From positions 900,740-964,739 of the forward strand of contig QRDG01000025.1 of assembly GCA_012064385.1 (NCBI GenBank): a stretch of 64,000 bases of DNA, in the 5' to 3' direction. The stretch comes from Puccinellia tenuiflora. Its lineage: Eukaryota > Streptophyta > Magnoliopsida > Poales > Poaceae. The stretch's first letter is position 1, and every line of letters begins with the position of its first letter. Positions 10,013 through 20,899 of the stretch are shown piece after piece. The translations under genes and the position numbers were made by a program. The notes beneath the pieces were generated by a model. That model was not told the DNA's origin and did not search any database. It saw nothing but the letters and a program-made list of their open reading frames with translations.

Positions 10013-11949
10013 GCCCACGAGGTGAAAAATCAGGGAATGCCTAAGCGAGGAATGACACATCTTCCCAGGTAGCATCTACTTCGGGCAAATTCTTCCAGTG
10101 GACAAGCCACTGTGCCACTGGTTGTTGGTTACGCTGAACAATACGGCGCTGCAGTGCTGTCAGTGGAGCAGTTTGCAGCTTACCATCAGTTGAGACGTTG
10201 GTGGTGTGTTAAGCGTTGGAGTGTTAGGAGCATTTTGGAAATGTTGCTCATTTGTTGGGTCTTGTGTAGGTTGTTCCAGTTCTCCACTGTCATCCTGAAT
10301 ATCTTGTAGAATATGTAGTGTTCTGCCATTTCTACACTTGTGCTGTCTAGTCCAAGGTTCCTTGCAATACCAGCAACTCTTTTGTTCTCTACCCCGGAGG
10401 AGCTACAGTAGTTTGAGCTGCAGGATGGGGAACAGTAGGTGGCATAGGAGGTTTGTTCCAAGTGTTCAGGGGCTGTTGCTGAAATCTTTGGCTGTAATCG
10501 TACTGGGGAGGTGCAGGTTGCTTGGAATTAGCGGCCTTCTCATAGATTTTTGAGTACCAATAGCATTGCAGTAGACTAGTTGGTCTCTGACCAGACACAT
10601 CATGCTTGACTTCAGGTTTTAAGCCTCCTATGAAGCAACTGAGAAGAAAGCTTTCTTGTAAGTATGGGTGGTCTCTTTTAACCAGGGACACACACTCCTC
10701 AAATTTTGTCAATATAATCTGTGACAGTGCTTGTTTGGCGACTATTCTGCAACATTTCAACAGCCTCATGTGCATTCGCTTCGGTGAATCGATCTGCAAT
10801 CAGATTGCAAAATTGCTGCCAGGTTACCATTTGCCAAGGGACACAAATGTTTTTCAGCCAAGTAGACGCCTTCCCCTGCATGTGGCCAGTAGCTAAGTTG
10901 ACCCATTGATCATAGGGTGTGCCAGACATGTCATAGAACTTTTCACAAGCAGTGAGCCAACCAATAGGGTCATCTCCCGAGAATAATGGAATTTCCAAAC
11001 GAGGCCCTTTGAGTACTGCTTCTGCATAGTATGATGTGCCACCCAACTGTATAGCATATGTGTTGCGCTGGTCATTATACAGTTGCGTTTGTGACTGGTA
11101 CACTGAAGGAGGTACATTGCCATGAATGTATTGTCCAGTCACTGGGTTGTAAGTGTGAGGAGAGATGTATTGTGGAGCAATCAATGGATTATAGTGGCCA
11201 AAATTTCCACTGTATGTATTCTGATGTGGTGGAAGTTGTTGTACGGGGTAGGGAGGTTTTGGTGGTAAATTGGGTGGGACTAGGGAGGACAAGGTCGGTA
11301 TGGTGTGTGGAGAAATGCGGAAGTGTGTCTGGTATGGAAGTTCCTCTCTCACAGCAGTTGTGGTTGTGCATTCAGGGAAAACAGCAGAAAAATTTGGTGT
11401 GTCGGTTCCTGAAGAAACATGCTGAGGAGGGACAGTTGACTGTACTTGCTGAAATGATGCATGCAAACTAGTAACAGGGAAAGGAGTCGAATTTGTACCG
11501 ATCGTGGTGCTGGTACCAATGTTCTCCTTCTGATTCTGAGTAGATGCTGATGCTGTGTCTGGGTGAGCTGAGTTGTCCGGAGTTGTTTGGATCAGAATCT
11601 GTTGCAGAACAAAGTGCAGAGATTGCTCCATTGCTGACAGTTTCTTGTCCATCAGAGGGAGAGCAACCAAATCCGCCTGGATGTCCCGCACGTCTTTCTT
11701 CAGTAGCTGGAGGTCTGACAACTCTTCCCGGATTGTAGCCATCTCCTCTTGGAGCTTGTCAATTGCCACTTGGCCCTTGAGACGGGTACCAGCTAAGGTG
11801 TCAAGGTGGGATCCCGCCGGGATGTCACTTTTAGTGTATTTTACCTTTTCTATTTCAAAATTTTGTGCCAAAATTTACACTAGTAAAAACAAAATGCACT
11901 ATAAGTGGGACTTAGACGGGATCCCACTTGACACCCTAGTACCAGCCAT
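10013..11949 (-). pseudogene. gypsy gag joined to pol C-terminal remnant
   Basis: The gag of the 9658-12707 element. The original start is the ATG at 11949 (MAGT...), but a MITE at 11794-11938 now separates it from the body. The body has the retrotransposon capsid region (GDDPIGWLTACEKFY, ASTWLKNIC, NLIADRFTEAN), then a frameshift near 10700, after which the capsid end continues to about 10389. A CX2CX7HXC zinc knuckle (CWYCKEPW...HKC) follows. Near 10200 the reading jumps to a typical pol tail: a chromodomain-like QWLVHWKNLPEVDATWED, with a stop just after it. So an internal deletion removed almost all of pol. It cannot supply enzymes; a full gag would need the MITE removed and the frame repaired. 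Confidence 0.75.
11794..11938. mobile_element. hAT-type MITE inside gag
   Basis: A 145-bp insertion with inverted ends TAAGGTGTCAAGG and CTTGACACCCTA plus inner GGGATCCCG/CGGGATCCC arms. It is flanked by an exact 8-bp duplication GTACCAGC (11786-11793 and 11939-11946), the size expected for hAT transposons. It splits the gag coding region three codons after its start. Confidence 0.85.
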
Positions 11950-12732
11950 GAATCTAGAGCAGTGCGAGAGCGGCTAAGTCTCCTCCTGTAAGTTGTATGT
12001 CCTTTCCCAACTCCGGATGGTGCGGCGGCCTGGCGAGGTATCGGCTTGCGGGGGTGGGCTCGGGGGAGAGCTTGCGGGCGGACGAAGACCGGAGGACGGC
12101 GGCGCTCGGCGTCGGTGCTTGAGGCTGCTGTCGCCGGTCACGGGCTCAAGGCAGGGCAGGGGCGTGCGGCCTCGCCGACTGCGGGAGACGACGGGGCGGC
12201 TCGGCCTTGGCGTGGTCGAGGCGGAGCCGGGCGCGGTGGTGGCAGCCGATGTGAAGGCGAGCGACGACGAGCTCGTCGGTGACCCGAGGAGGCCAAGGAG
12301 TGGAGGCGACGGATGGGGCGGTGGAAGGACTCGATTTGTGGCCTTAGCCGAGGAAAGAGCTGAAGCTCTGATACCTTTGTCAGGACCCGAAGGAACACAC
12401 GAATTGGACTCGAATTTGGGAATCGATTTTACTGATAGAGGGACGATTTCTGAGTAGCACGATACATTGGGGAAGAGGACCAAACCCTAGCTACGCTACT
12501 CTAGTCTAGAAGCAAATAGCTTGTTCCTTCTTCTTGTCTATTCTTCTACGTGCTCCCGGCTTATAACATGCCAGCGAGTTACACGAGGGACGAAAGGACT
12601 CCTAGCCGCACGATCCAAGTAACGCTTCCAGCTTCAATCACCGCCACTCATTAACTGAATGTGTTGTTGTTGTCGTCTTCAGGTCAGGGACAGGTTGGGT
12701 CCTGACACACCCGGCGCAGCTAGGGTCGGCGA

Positions 12733-15700
12733 TCTGCGAAGCGCGAGCGCGAGGAGGAGGATCCAGCCTACGGAAGCGCCGCCGGGAAGCGCCCGCGCGC
12801 GGACGACTCGTTGCTGGGGCTCGCCAGCTACGCGGACGAGGAGGAGCCGGAGGAAGGGGGCGAAGGAGACGCGAAGGGACGGCCCCGCGGGGAGGAGGAT
12901 GAGGATGGGGACGAGCTGCCCTTACCTCGACACCGTGAATCGACAGGTATAACATTATTTCGTACTGGCATTTAGGATGGTGGTTCAATTGCCTGCCGTT
13001 CGGTGGGGATAATAAGGTTGTTCTACCAAATGCGCTTACAGTAATTTAATTATTTTTCGCTGATATATGGTGCGACTTTATCCACCTGAAGCACATGTAG
13101 AATTGTGGACCTGACACTTAGGATTTAGGCATTTGATTGTCTGGTACCTTCACAGTGAATTTTAATAGTATAGTCGTACGGTGTAGCTTAGTAACAGCTG
13201 AGCACGTTCATTTGAAGCAGCTCTTTGCGTATAATGTTATATATATAGTCCTTGTTTCGCCATTTTTTGTGGTTGAGCCATTTTGGATGCTCTCACGGTT
13301 GTTGATGCGTGAGTATATTTTGTTCTACTTTGTAGGTCCTTGATTTCGACTTTGAGAAGTTCTGCTCAATCTCCTTATCAAATTTGAATGTGTATGCATG
13401 CCTAGTTTGTGGGAAGTATTACCAAGGAAGAGGATTAAAATCGCACGCATATACCCACAGTCTTGAGACAGACCACCATGTGTTCATTAACCTTCAAACT
13501 GAGAAAGCTTATTGTCTTCCTGATGGATACGAGATTAATGACCCGTCTCTAGAAGATATTCGACATGTTCTCAACCCAAGGTGATCATTTGTTGTCTCTG
13601 GCATCATATTTCAAAATCCACTTGCTTATCGTTGCCTTTATTGACTGGTAAGCTTTACATTTTATTGATTGGTATGATGTGGCAGGTTCGCCAGAGAGCA
13701 GGTTCTAAATCTTGACAAGAGCAAGCGGTGGTCAAGAGCTCTGGACGGCTCCAATTATCTACCTGGAATGGTACGTACTTTGAAACTAACTGAAGGCTTG
13801 TTTTTTGTTAATGCGCTGTGGCAAAATATGAATGTTATTGCTGTAAATATAGGTTCTTGTGATTATTTTCTGTAAATACAAAACGTAAGCCCTTCTCAGA
13901 AATGCCATAATAATGATAACGCAAGCCTAGAATTATCATAGACTTCAATAGAAAAATTCACATTGTGTCATGAGCATTTTTTATTTGATATCTGATTCAT
14001 GCCGTCGTGTTACAGAAATGCCACAATGCAACTTAAATACATGCTTAGATTGCCTTTTTTCACTAGAGTGTAAGGAAATTTGTAAGCACTTGGGCGTTGG
14101 GACTACAGAATTAGTATTGATGCCCTTTATCATTTGCTATTAATTTGCCTTTCGGATTAATTTTGCAGGTTGGTCTTAACAACATTAAGGAGACTGACTT
14201 TGTGAACGTCACAATACAATCGCTAATGAGAATTACTCCTTTGAGAAATTTCTTTCTCATACCAGAAAATTATCAGCATAACAAATCCCCACTGGTTCAT
14301 CGGTTTGGAGAACTAACTCGCAAGATTTGGCATGCTAGGAACTTCAAGGGCCAAGTTAGTCCACATGAGTTCCTTCAAGCAGTTATGAAGGCCAGCAAGA
14401 AGAGGTTTCAGATTGGTGTACAATCTGATCCAGTCGAATTTATGTCATGGATCTTGAACATGTTGCATGTGAAGCTAAGAAGTTCCAAGAAGGAAAATAG
14501 GAGCGTCATATATGATTGCTTTCAGGTTAGTTCGTTAAGTATCAACAATTGATAGAACTTGTGTTAGGTTATCTGATTACACTTGTTTTTGTAGGGAGAA
14601 CTTGAAGTTGTCAAGGAAATTTACAGGAAGCATAAATTGAGTGATGAGCAGAAGAATGGTGAGGCAGGTTCACAGGTTGAAACAACAAGCGACGGTATGG
14701 TCATGGAAATGTCTAGGGTCCCATTCTTGATGCTCGGTCTTGACCTTCCACCTCCACCTCTTTTCAAAGATGCTATGGAGAAAAATATTATTCCACAGGT
14801 TTGTTTTCTCAGCCATTTATGCCAGTTGCTGGAATTGCATGGATACGTCTAAGTTTTAATATGTAAACAGGTGCTAAACTAGTAAGATATGCTATATGAT
14901 GGAAATTTCTCTGGTTGTGATGTAAGAACCAACTGACTAATTCAGTTAGCCCTATAATCTAGCTGCTAGACTTGACTCGTGAGGTCTTCTTTCTCAATTT
15001 TATGTTCCGTTAACGTATAGGTAAGACCACTTCTCTTTTGTTCAAGTTGTGGTGCCTAAAGCTTCAAACTGTACCTGGTTGTAGGCCTATTTTCTACTTA
15101 TATTTTATTCAGGATATGGTTACACTTGTGGCCTGAGTAATACATATTAGTCGTACAATTTCATCTGCTTCTTTCTACCTTATCATTTGCATGGGTGTCC
15201 ACAGGCTCTGCTGCTCGTATTGGCGTTCAAATTTGCCTGTGTGCCACCATTTTAAAATTCACATGGAGTTTTGTCTTTCATGGACTGTCTTTTGCATGTA
15301 GCTATTTGTTGATTGGTCTTGACCATTCACTTGTTGGTTAAATTGAACAGCTGAGGCAACTTCAGCGCTTATTGACGACATGACTCTTTGCCTAGACAGT
15401 GTGAATCTAGGTCCACTCTCATTGAAGGAATATATGGTTCACACTCACTGAAGGAATATAATTTTACACACCACGTGTAATCTTTACATTGCTTTTTACA
15501 TGGAATTTTTGTGTTTTAGTTCTCCGTATCTTGATAATTGGTACTAATTCAGACGCTTGCATGGTGTTCAGGTACCACTATTTAGTATACTGAAGAAGTT
15601 CGATGGGGAGGCAGTTACGGAGGTCGTGGGGCCATATATTGCTCGGATGAGGTACCGAGTCATTCGTCTTCCAAAATATATGATCCTTCACATGCGGCGG

Positions 15701-16192
15701 TTTACCAAAAATAAATTCTTTGTAGAGAAAAACCCTACACTAGGCAAGTTTCCTGTTTTCTTGATTGAATGTGCATATATACAGATCCCCCTGGTAACTC
15801 GCCAATCCTAAGATCATTTTTGTGTTCCGTGTAACAGTAAATTTTCCTGTGAAGAACTTGGAATTGAAGGATTGCATTCCACTACCTAAGCCAAATGAGG
15901 ATGAGAAGCTCCGCTCAAAGTACGATCTCATAGCCAACGTTGTACACGATGGAAAACCGGGCGAAGGATGCTATAGAGTATCTGTGCAGCGGAAATCAGA
16001 AGAGGCGTGGTATGTGTTCTTTATGTTGTTCCTTGCGTGTATATTTCAGAGCCTCAGGTTGGAACCCGGGGAATCATTTGAGAATCCTTTTACCTCAGGT
16101 ACGAGATGCAGGATCTCCATGTCACCGAGACCCTTCCGCAGATGGTAGCTCTCTCGGAAGCCTACATGCAGATATATGAGCAACATGAATGA
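12733..16192 (+). CDS. SAD1: USP39/Sad1-like splicing factor (5' end disrupted)
   Basis: Homologue of yeast Sad1 and human USP39, a nuclear U4/U6.U5 tri-snRNP protein needed for pre-mRNA splicing. Exons: 12733-12946, 13336-13580, 13686-13770, 14169-14525, 14595-14798, 15572-15743, 15838-16009, 16099-16192 (TGA); all phases join. Exon 2 holds the UBP-type zinc finger (ACLVCGKYYQGRGLKSHAY). Exons 3-8 hold the USP fold, but the catalytic Cys box reads NIKETDFVN (Asp for Cys) and the His box reads EGCYRV, so it is a pseudo-enzyme, as in the family. Intron 6 (15744-15837) has a GC donor (GCAAGT). The 5' end is odd: the conserved frame (KREREEED, DDSLLGLASY, acidic run) has no ATG and an upstream stop at 12721, and one extra C near 12916 shifts into CPYLDTVNRQ. 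In-frame ATGs for the core exist at 12899 and, inside the LTR, at 12659. Either recently damaged, rescued by a new start, or sequence error. Confidence 0.88.
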
Positions 16193-16690
16193 GGGATGCA
16201 GACGGTGAAGGGGCGATCATCATGTAGCACAGGCTTTTTTTTGACAAGTTTTTTTTGCTGACCACAAATGATATTTCACAAGCTAATTTATATACACGGA
16301 GTAAATTTTAGGGCATTAGTGGTGTATGTCCAAACTTATTCCTTGAGAAGTAGTAGTATGTGAGGAACTATAACTGTTAGGTACTTAAGTCGACACCGGC
16401 ATGGCGGGATTCCAAGAGGTAGCATTTGCGAAATGTAAAAAAAAAGGGTACTGGCACCTTTCAGTTTCCGCTCTTTGAAGCACAGGCTGAAGAAGAGCAT
16501 TGGTTTTTTTCGCTAGGAAATTAAGCTATGTTGCATCATGCATCTTTTTGGTGAATCTGCATGTTGCTACTATCTAGATTAGTGATAGTGTAATATAGTA
16601 CTACCTCCGTTTCATAATTGTTGTCGTGGTTTTGAACTAAACATTATGCATTATGCAATACACGGTCGTCCTGAACTCATGTTGGTTGTT
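16193..16690. other. 3' flank of USP39/Sad1 with half a Stowaway MITE
   Basis: Likely 3'-UTR and flank. At 16595-16640 the text 'ctacctccgtttcataattg' matches the left end of a Stowaway MITE; no right end is found, so only half is left. Nothing else recognised. Confidence 0.4.
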
Positions 16691-16704
16691 ACTCACCATA
16701 CGTC

Positions 16705-18002
16705 ACGGCTCGTTGGTTTGGCCCTCGCGTCGTCCTCCCGAGGGCGACTAGGGTTCCGTCACGCCGCCACCTCCCTCCACCCTTCCCCTTCCTCGTCGCC
16801 ACCCGAGGAGGATGCCGGGAAAGCCCCGCGCGGCCTTCGGTGAAGGTGGCGGCGAGGATCTTGGTGCTCCGCCCCGCGCGCGGAGGGCTCTGGTGTCGGC
16901 GACGGTGGTCGCGGGTGGTGATGCGGCGTTGGCCCTGGCGGCGGGGGGCGTCGCGGGTGCTGCTGGTCGCCTTCCTTGGCTGCGCGGGCGGCGAGGGGGC
17001 GGTGGAGGAGGCTCGTGGTGGGAGTCAGAAGGCGGCCGACGCGTCCAACGCAGATCCCATCTCATCTCGGTGATGGCGAGGTCAGGGGCTCTGCCGGGAG
17101 AAATCCTTGGCCAGCGGGGTGGCCACGTCGTCGACGACGTCCTCGACGCCGTGCTTCTCCTCAGAGACGACGACGAGGTATTACTCCCTTCCTGCCCGCC
17201 TCCCTTGTGCTCGGGTGAAAACCCTAGATCTTTGATCGGGCGGCGGCCGCCTTCCGACGTCGCGTCCTCCTTGGAGGCGCCGTCTTGAGCGGCAGGGAGG
17301 TGGTGGCTCTGCGGATGGCCGGTGGTCGGCATGTGGCGGCGTTTCCTGCGGTGCAGTGGTGTCTCGTAGATGTTCCCTTGGTGGCTGTGCGCACCTTTCA
17401 CAGGTGGTCTGCCCGTCGGCGGGTCGGCGCCCTCGAGCCTGGGTGAGAGGGGAAAGGGTTCCCCTGTGCGACGGCAACTCCCTGGCGAATGCGTGGTGAC
17501 TGCATCCTGGTTGAGCTCTGCCATGGCGGTTCTAGCCATCTCCTTGCCGTGTCTTTCGTCTGCGTGCTCTCATCCTTCAGCTTGCATCTTGTTGCGTGGT
17601 CGGTGCCGGCGGCGATGCTGTGGGTCGCTCGCGCGCGGTGGTGCCTGTGCTGGTTCTTCCGTCTGTTCTTCGAAGTGTCTGCGTTCGTGCTCTCGGGTGA
17701 GCGGCTTTGCCTTCTGACGGTACGGCGCCCTACGAGCCACGAATGGCATGACGGCGACGACAAGCGGGGGTTGACGAAGGCGGCCTCTCCGGTGGCGTGT
17801 CTGGCTTCACGGCGTTCTCCTACTGGGTTCTGCCTCTGTCGACGGACGGTTGTTTTGAAGATCAAGCTGGGCTCTCTTGTGTAATCTCTGTTTGTTTGTT
17901 CTTCGTTTCCTGTAATGATGATCTTTCAGCACTGTGTAATTGCCGATGTAAAACCTTGTGCTTTGTTAATTCAAAGTTGGGCATTATTGCCTTTTATCTA
18001 AA
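16705..18002 (+). mobile_element. ORF-less retroposon 1 (LINE-mobilised)
   Basis: About 1.3 kb. The head is GC-rich with a 'cgagggcgactaggg' motif; the 3' end reads 'aaagttgggcattattgcc' then 'ttttatctaaa', followed after the Helitron by three A. The 14-bp target duplication shows insertion by LINE-type reverse transcription. Open frames of 60-260 codons on both strands have no domains and reflect GC-rich composition. It has the same layout as the element at 43957-45303: GC-rich 5' part, no RT, a 'gggc...agcc' tail. I infer a non-autonomous, LINE-dependent family, with the family name unknown to me. Confidence 0.6.
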
Positions 18003-18525
18003 CTAGTAGGTACGTGCAATGCACGTCTTCAACATATAATATGATATTTCTAATTTAGTATAAAAAAATGTTACAAGAGTAATAAATATCACGACTAAAC
18101 CGTTTAAGGATGTGGGAACAACATATAATCCACACACGTTGTATCATTTAAAATCCACAAAGCACAAAATAAAGTTATTATTTCCTCAAAACAAATAAAA
18201 AATAAGAGTTATTATTTCCATAAATATTACAGTTCAACACCAATTCAAAGCAGTAGTTTAAAACTAAATTCTAAGTAACATAAAATTATCCACTATTTAT
18301 TATTTAAGGAAGATACATCTCTTTATGCGATCAATAATTCCTCGTTCCAATCCAGAAATATTGTTTACTGCTTCATTGCCTTGATAATTAAGAATATGCA
18401 CCAAAAATTGCTTTCTCAACTCCAAATCATCCTACATATGCATTATACAAGATGTTCATATAAGTTCATGTTCAAAGTGTAGCAAATGAGTATGGTTGAG
18501 AATATTCACCGCGAGGAAAAATTTA

Positions 18526-18578
18526 CTCCCTCCGATCCGGTATTGGAACTCACGATAGTTTTTTGGGACCGGAGGGAG
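18526..18578. mobile_element. Stowaway MITE relic
   Basis: Ends CTCCCTCCG and CGGAGGGAG are inverted and flanked on both sides by TA (18524-18525, 18579-18580), the Stowaway target duplication. Only 53 bp long, so internally deleted. It lies in the 3' part of the Helitron. Confidence 0.75.
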
Positions 18579-19617
18579 TAGTATATTTTACATAATATTA
18601 CAATTAGACCTTATTCAGATAAAGCTACTTATTTATGCGATTAAAACAACAAGACCGGAGGAGGGACTCCACCCCGGCTTTGTCATTAAGGTAGAAGTGA
18701 GGACTCGAACCCGGGACCTGGCCCTTATGCTCATATGCACGGCTACTTATTTATGCGATTAAGAATGTCTCTATTTATATATGCATGTTATTTTTAGCTT
18801 TATTCTCATCATGCTCCGGAATCTCTACTACTATTAAACAAGCAAACATTTTCTTTCCTAAAGCCACCCGGTTAACTGGACCAGGCTAATTAGTACCACA
18901 GATTTGTCCCACCTAATGAGATCTAACGGCCTAAATTCTCTTGATCAAAGGTCCCGGGTGCATGTAGCAATTAGGCTTGGCGGACGAAACTCTGCTGAGC
19001 AGACGAAATCTTTCACGCCACGCGCAGCCCACACAAAAAGGAAACTGCCTCCCACGATTTGCGTCCTCCCATTAATTCCGCACACAAAGGCCTCCTCACT
19101 AGGGTTTCAGAAAGAGCGATGGGGGTAGGGAGAGGCTTAGGATAGGCGTGGATATGGTGGCGGCCGAAGACTCTCCGGGAGGGGCGGCGGAAGGCAGGTG
19201 ACAGGGGATGCTCACATCGATCCAAGAGAAGTCCGCCCTCACCTCTATATTTGGTAATTCTTGGGGTTGATTTGAGCAAGGCCCCACCCTTCTAACGATG
19301 ATAATGGACAATCGCAGGGACAACAATTGATTGCAGTGGCTATATATGACCGGCGACGCGATACTGCCAAGGCAATCAATCCTTCCGTGCCCTCAGACGA
19401 GTTGCATTCTTTCTGCATTGTGTTCAACTCCGCGGACGCAGTTTTGATTTTCTGCTATTTTGTGCTGCTTGTGCGTGCAGTTTCGATTTTCTGAGTTTGT
19501 CTCCTTTTCCTATTGTACTTCTAGCATTCTTGTGATGCCTTTAACCTATCTAATGAAAATCATAGCTCCTGCTAGGCTCCTATTCCCCTAAAGATCTGCT
19601 AAACTCTCGCATTTTCG

Positions 19618-20498
19618 CATGGAGATGTGCTTCCGACAATCTAGCCACTAGGAAGAACAAATGGCGCAAAACTTTGGAAGTTGATAGCACTTGCACCATT
19701 TTTTGTACAGGATAGGAGAGCAACTTCCATGCTACTTATCATGTACCAAAGCCAAAGCTCTGGCCCAGATTGGTTACTAATCCTGTTGGCAAACTCTCCT
19801 CTAGACTCTCTCCCTTTAGTTCTGCTTCTATTATGGCGTGTTTGGCATCTTAGAAATAACATCATCCATGAGACCATGAGGATGGTAGGTGTACCATTGA
19901 AGCTTCTTCGGTTTTCCTTCAGAACAATGTGCATACTCTTTCCTGTAGTGGATTTCACCAAAACAACAAAGGGAAAATGAATGTGGCTGCCACGGCCTGT
20001 AGCCTGCTACCTCCGCAGGACCTTCTCTTTAAAACAACAAAGAAACGCTGGACTGCACCTATGCAAGGTAATATAAAACTGAACTCTGACCCTTTTTTCA
20101 TCCAAGATACAGGCCAATCTTCGATAGGTGACATCATCAGGGATCACTCGGGAGCTATGATTTTCTCCAAGGCTGATCAGCTTCCGAACTGTGCTGATGC
20201 TGAGGAAGCCGAAGTAAACCCTCTCCTAAGATGTTTGTCACGCAGAGCTGAAATGGGCATCCAACCTGCTGCCATTGAAACTGATTGTGCAGCTGTGTGC
20301 TCTTGCGTGAACGCAGGGTATCAAGACTTCTGTAGGCTTTGTTTTATCTACAGTGAGATCGATCAGACCAGGAGAAATGAGTTTTACTTTTCGATGTCTG
20401 TAGTTAAAAGAGATACTGTTGGTGTCTGGTTCAGGTCTATTCCTGCCCAGATCATCCCCTCTGTCCTAAGCGATTGTAACCAGCTACAGCATAAATGA
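19618..20498 (+). pseudogene. LINE ORF2 C-terminal fragment (left arm)
   Basis: The fragment starts with a zf-RVT region (RCASDNLATRKNKWRKTLEV, CT near 19700), continues in another frame with the linker (LLLLWRVWHLRNNIIH, 19681-19920), then an RNase H-like domain (WTAPMQGNIKLNSDPFF, DHSGAMIF, EEAEVNPLLRCL, ETDCAAVC; 20040-20320). This order is the C-terminus of plant non-LTR reverse transcriptases (zf-RVT then RVT_3). The RT core is missing and at least one frame break exists, so it makes no working enzyme. It was probably captured by the Helitron. Confidence 0.7.
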
Positions 20499-20899
20499 AA
20501 TCTCTTTTACGTAAAAACGTTTATACAAAATGCTGGAAAAGAAATGAGATAGTGGCGAGTCTATATTCTATATCTCAGTATCTTTGCAGTCTTTGTGCAG
20601 GTGTAATGTGGACTCTGCTGTGCACATATTAATAAATAAAAAATCTTGATTATTTTATATTGTCGGTTTGATGGGTCGACTAAGGTGCACAGCAGAGTCC
20701 ACATTTCAGGCACATATTAATAAATAAAAAATCTTGATTATTTTATATTGTCGGTTTGATGGGTCGACTAAGGTGCACAGCAGAGTCCACATTACACCTG
20801 CACAAAGACTGCAAAGATACTGAGATGTAGAATATAGACTCGCCACTATCTCATTTCTTTTCCAGCATTTTGTATAAACGTTTTTACGTAAAAGAGATT

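Larger units (their letters stand above)
9658..12707 (-). mobile_element. Young internally deleted Ty3/gypsy retrotransposon
   Basis: Two 330-bp LTRs, 9658-9987 and 12378-12707, start TGTCAGGACCC and end GGGTCCTGACA; I counted about two differences between them. A 5-bp target duplication CACCC flanks the element. On the minus strand the primer binding site (AGGTATCAGAGC, initiator-Met type) follows the right LTR and the polypurine tract (aaggggagggca) precedes the left LTR, so the element reads leftward. Only gag and the last part of pol remain; protease, RT, RNase H and integrase are gone. Two differences in 330 bp at 1.3e-8 per site per year would give roughly 0.2-0.3 million years. It sits immediately upstream of USP39/Sad1 in opposite orientation. 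Confidence 0.92.

Noticed and set aside
16748..17539. 263-codon minus-strand Pro/Ser/Arg-rich frame
   Set aside because: Lies within the ORF-less retroposon, has no domain and is matched by similar frames on the other strand.
18640..18745. tRNA-like text (gaactcgaacccgggacc-type) near a possible tRNA or SINE
   Set aside because: Only a T-arm-like piece is present; no acceptor stem, anticodon arm or A box could be found.
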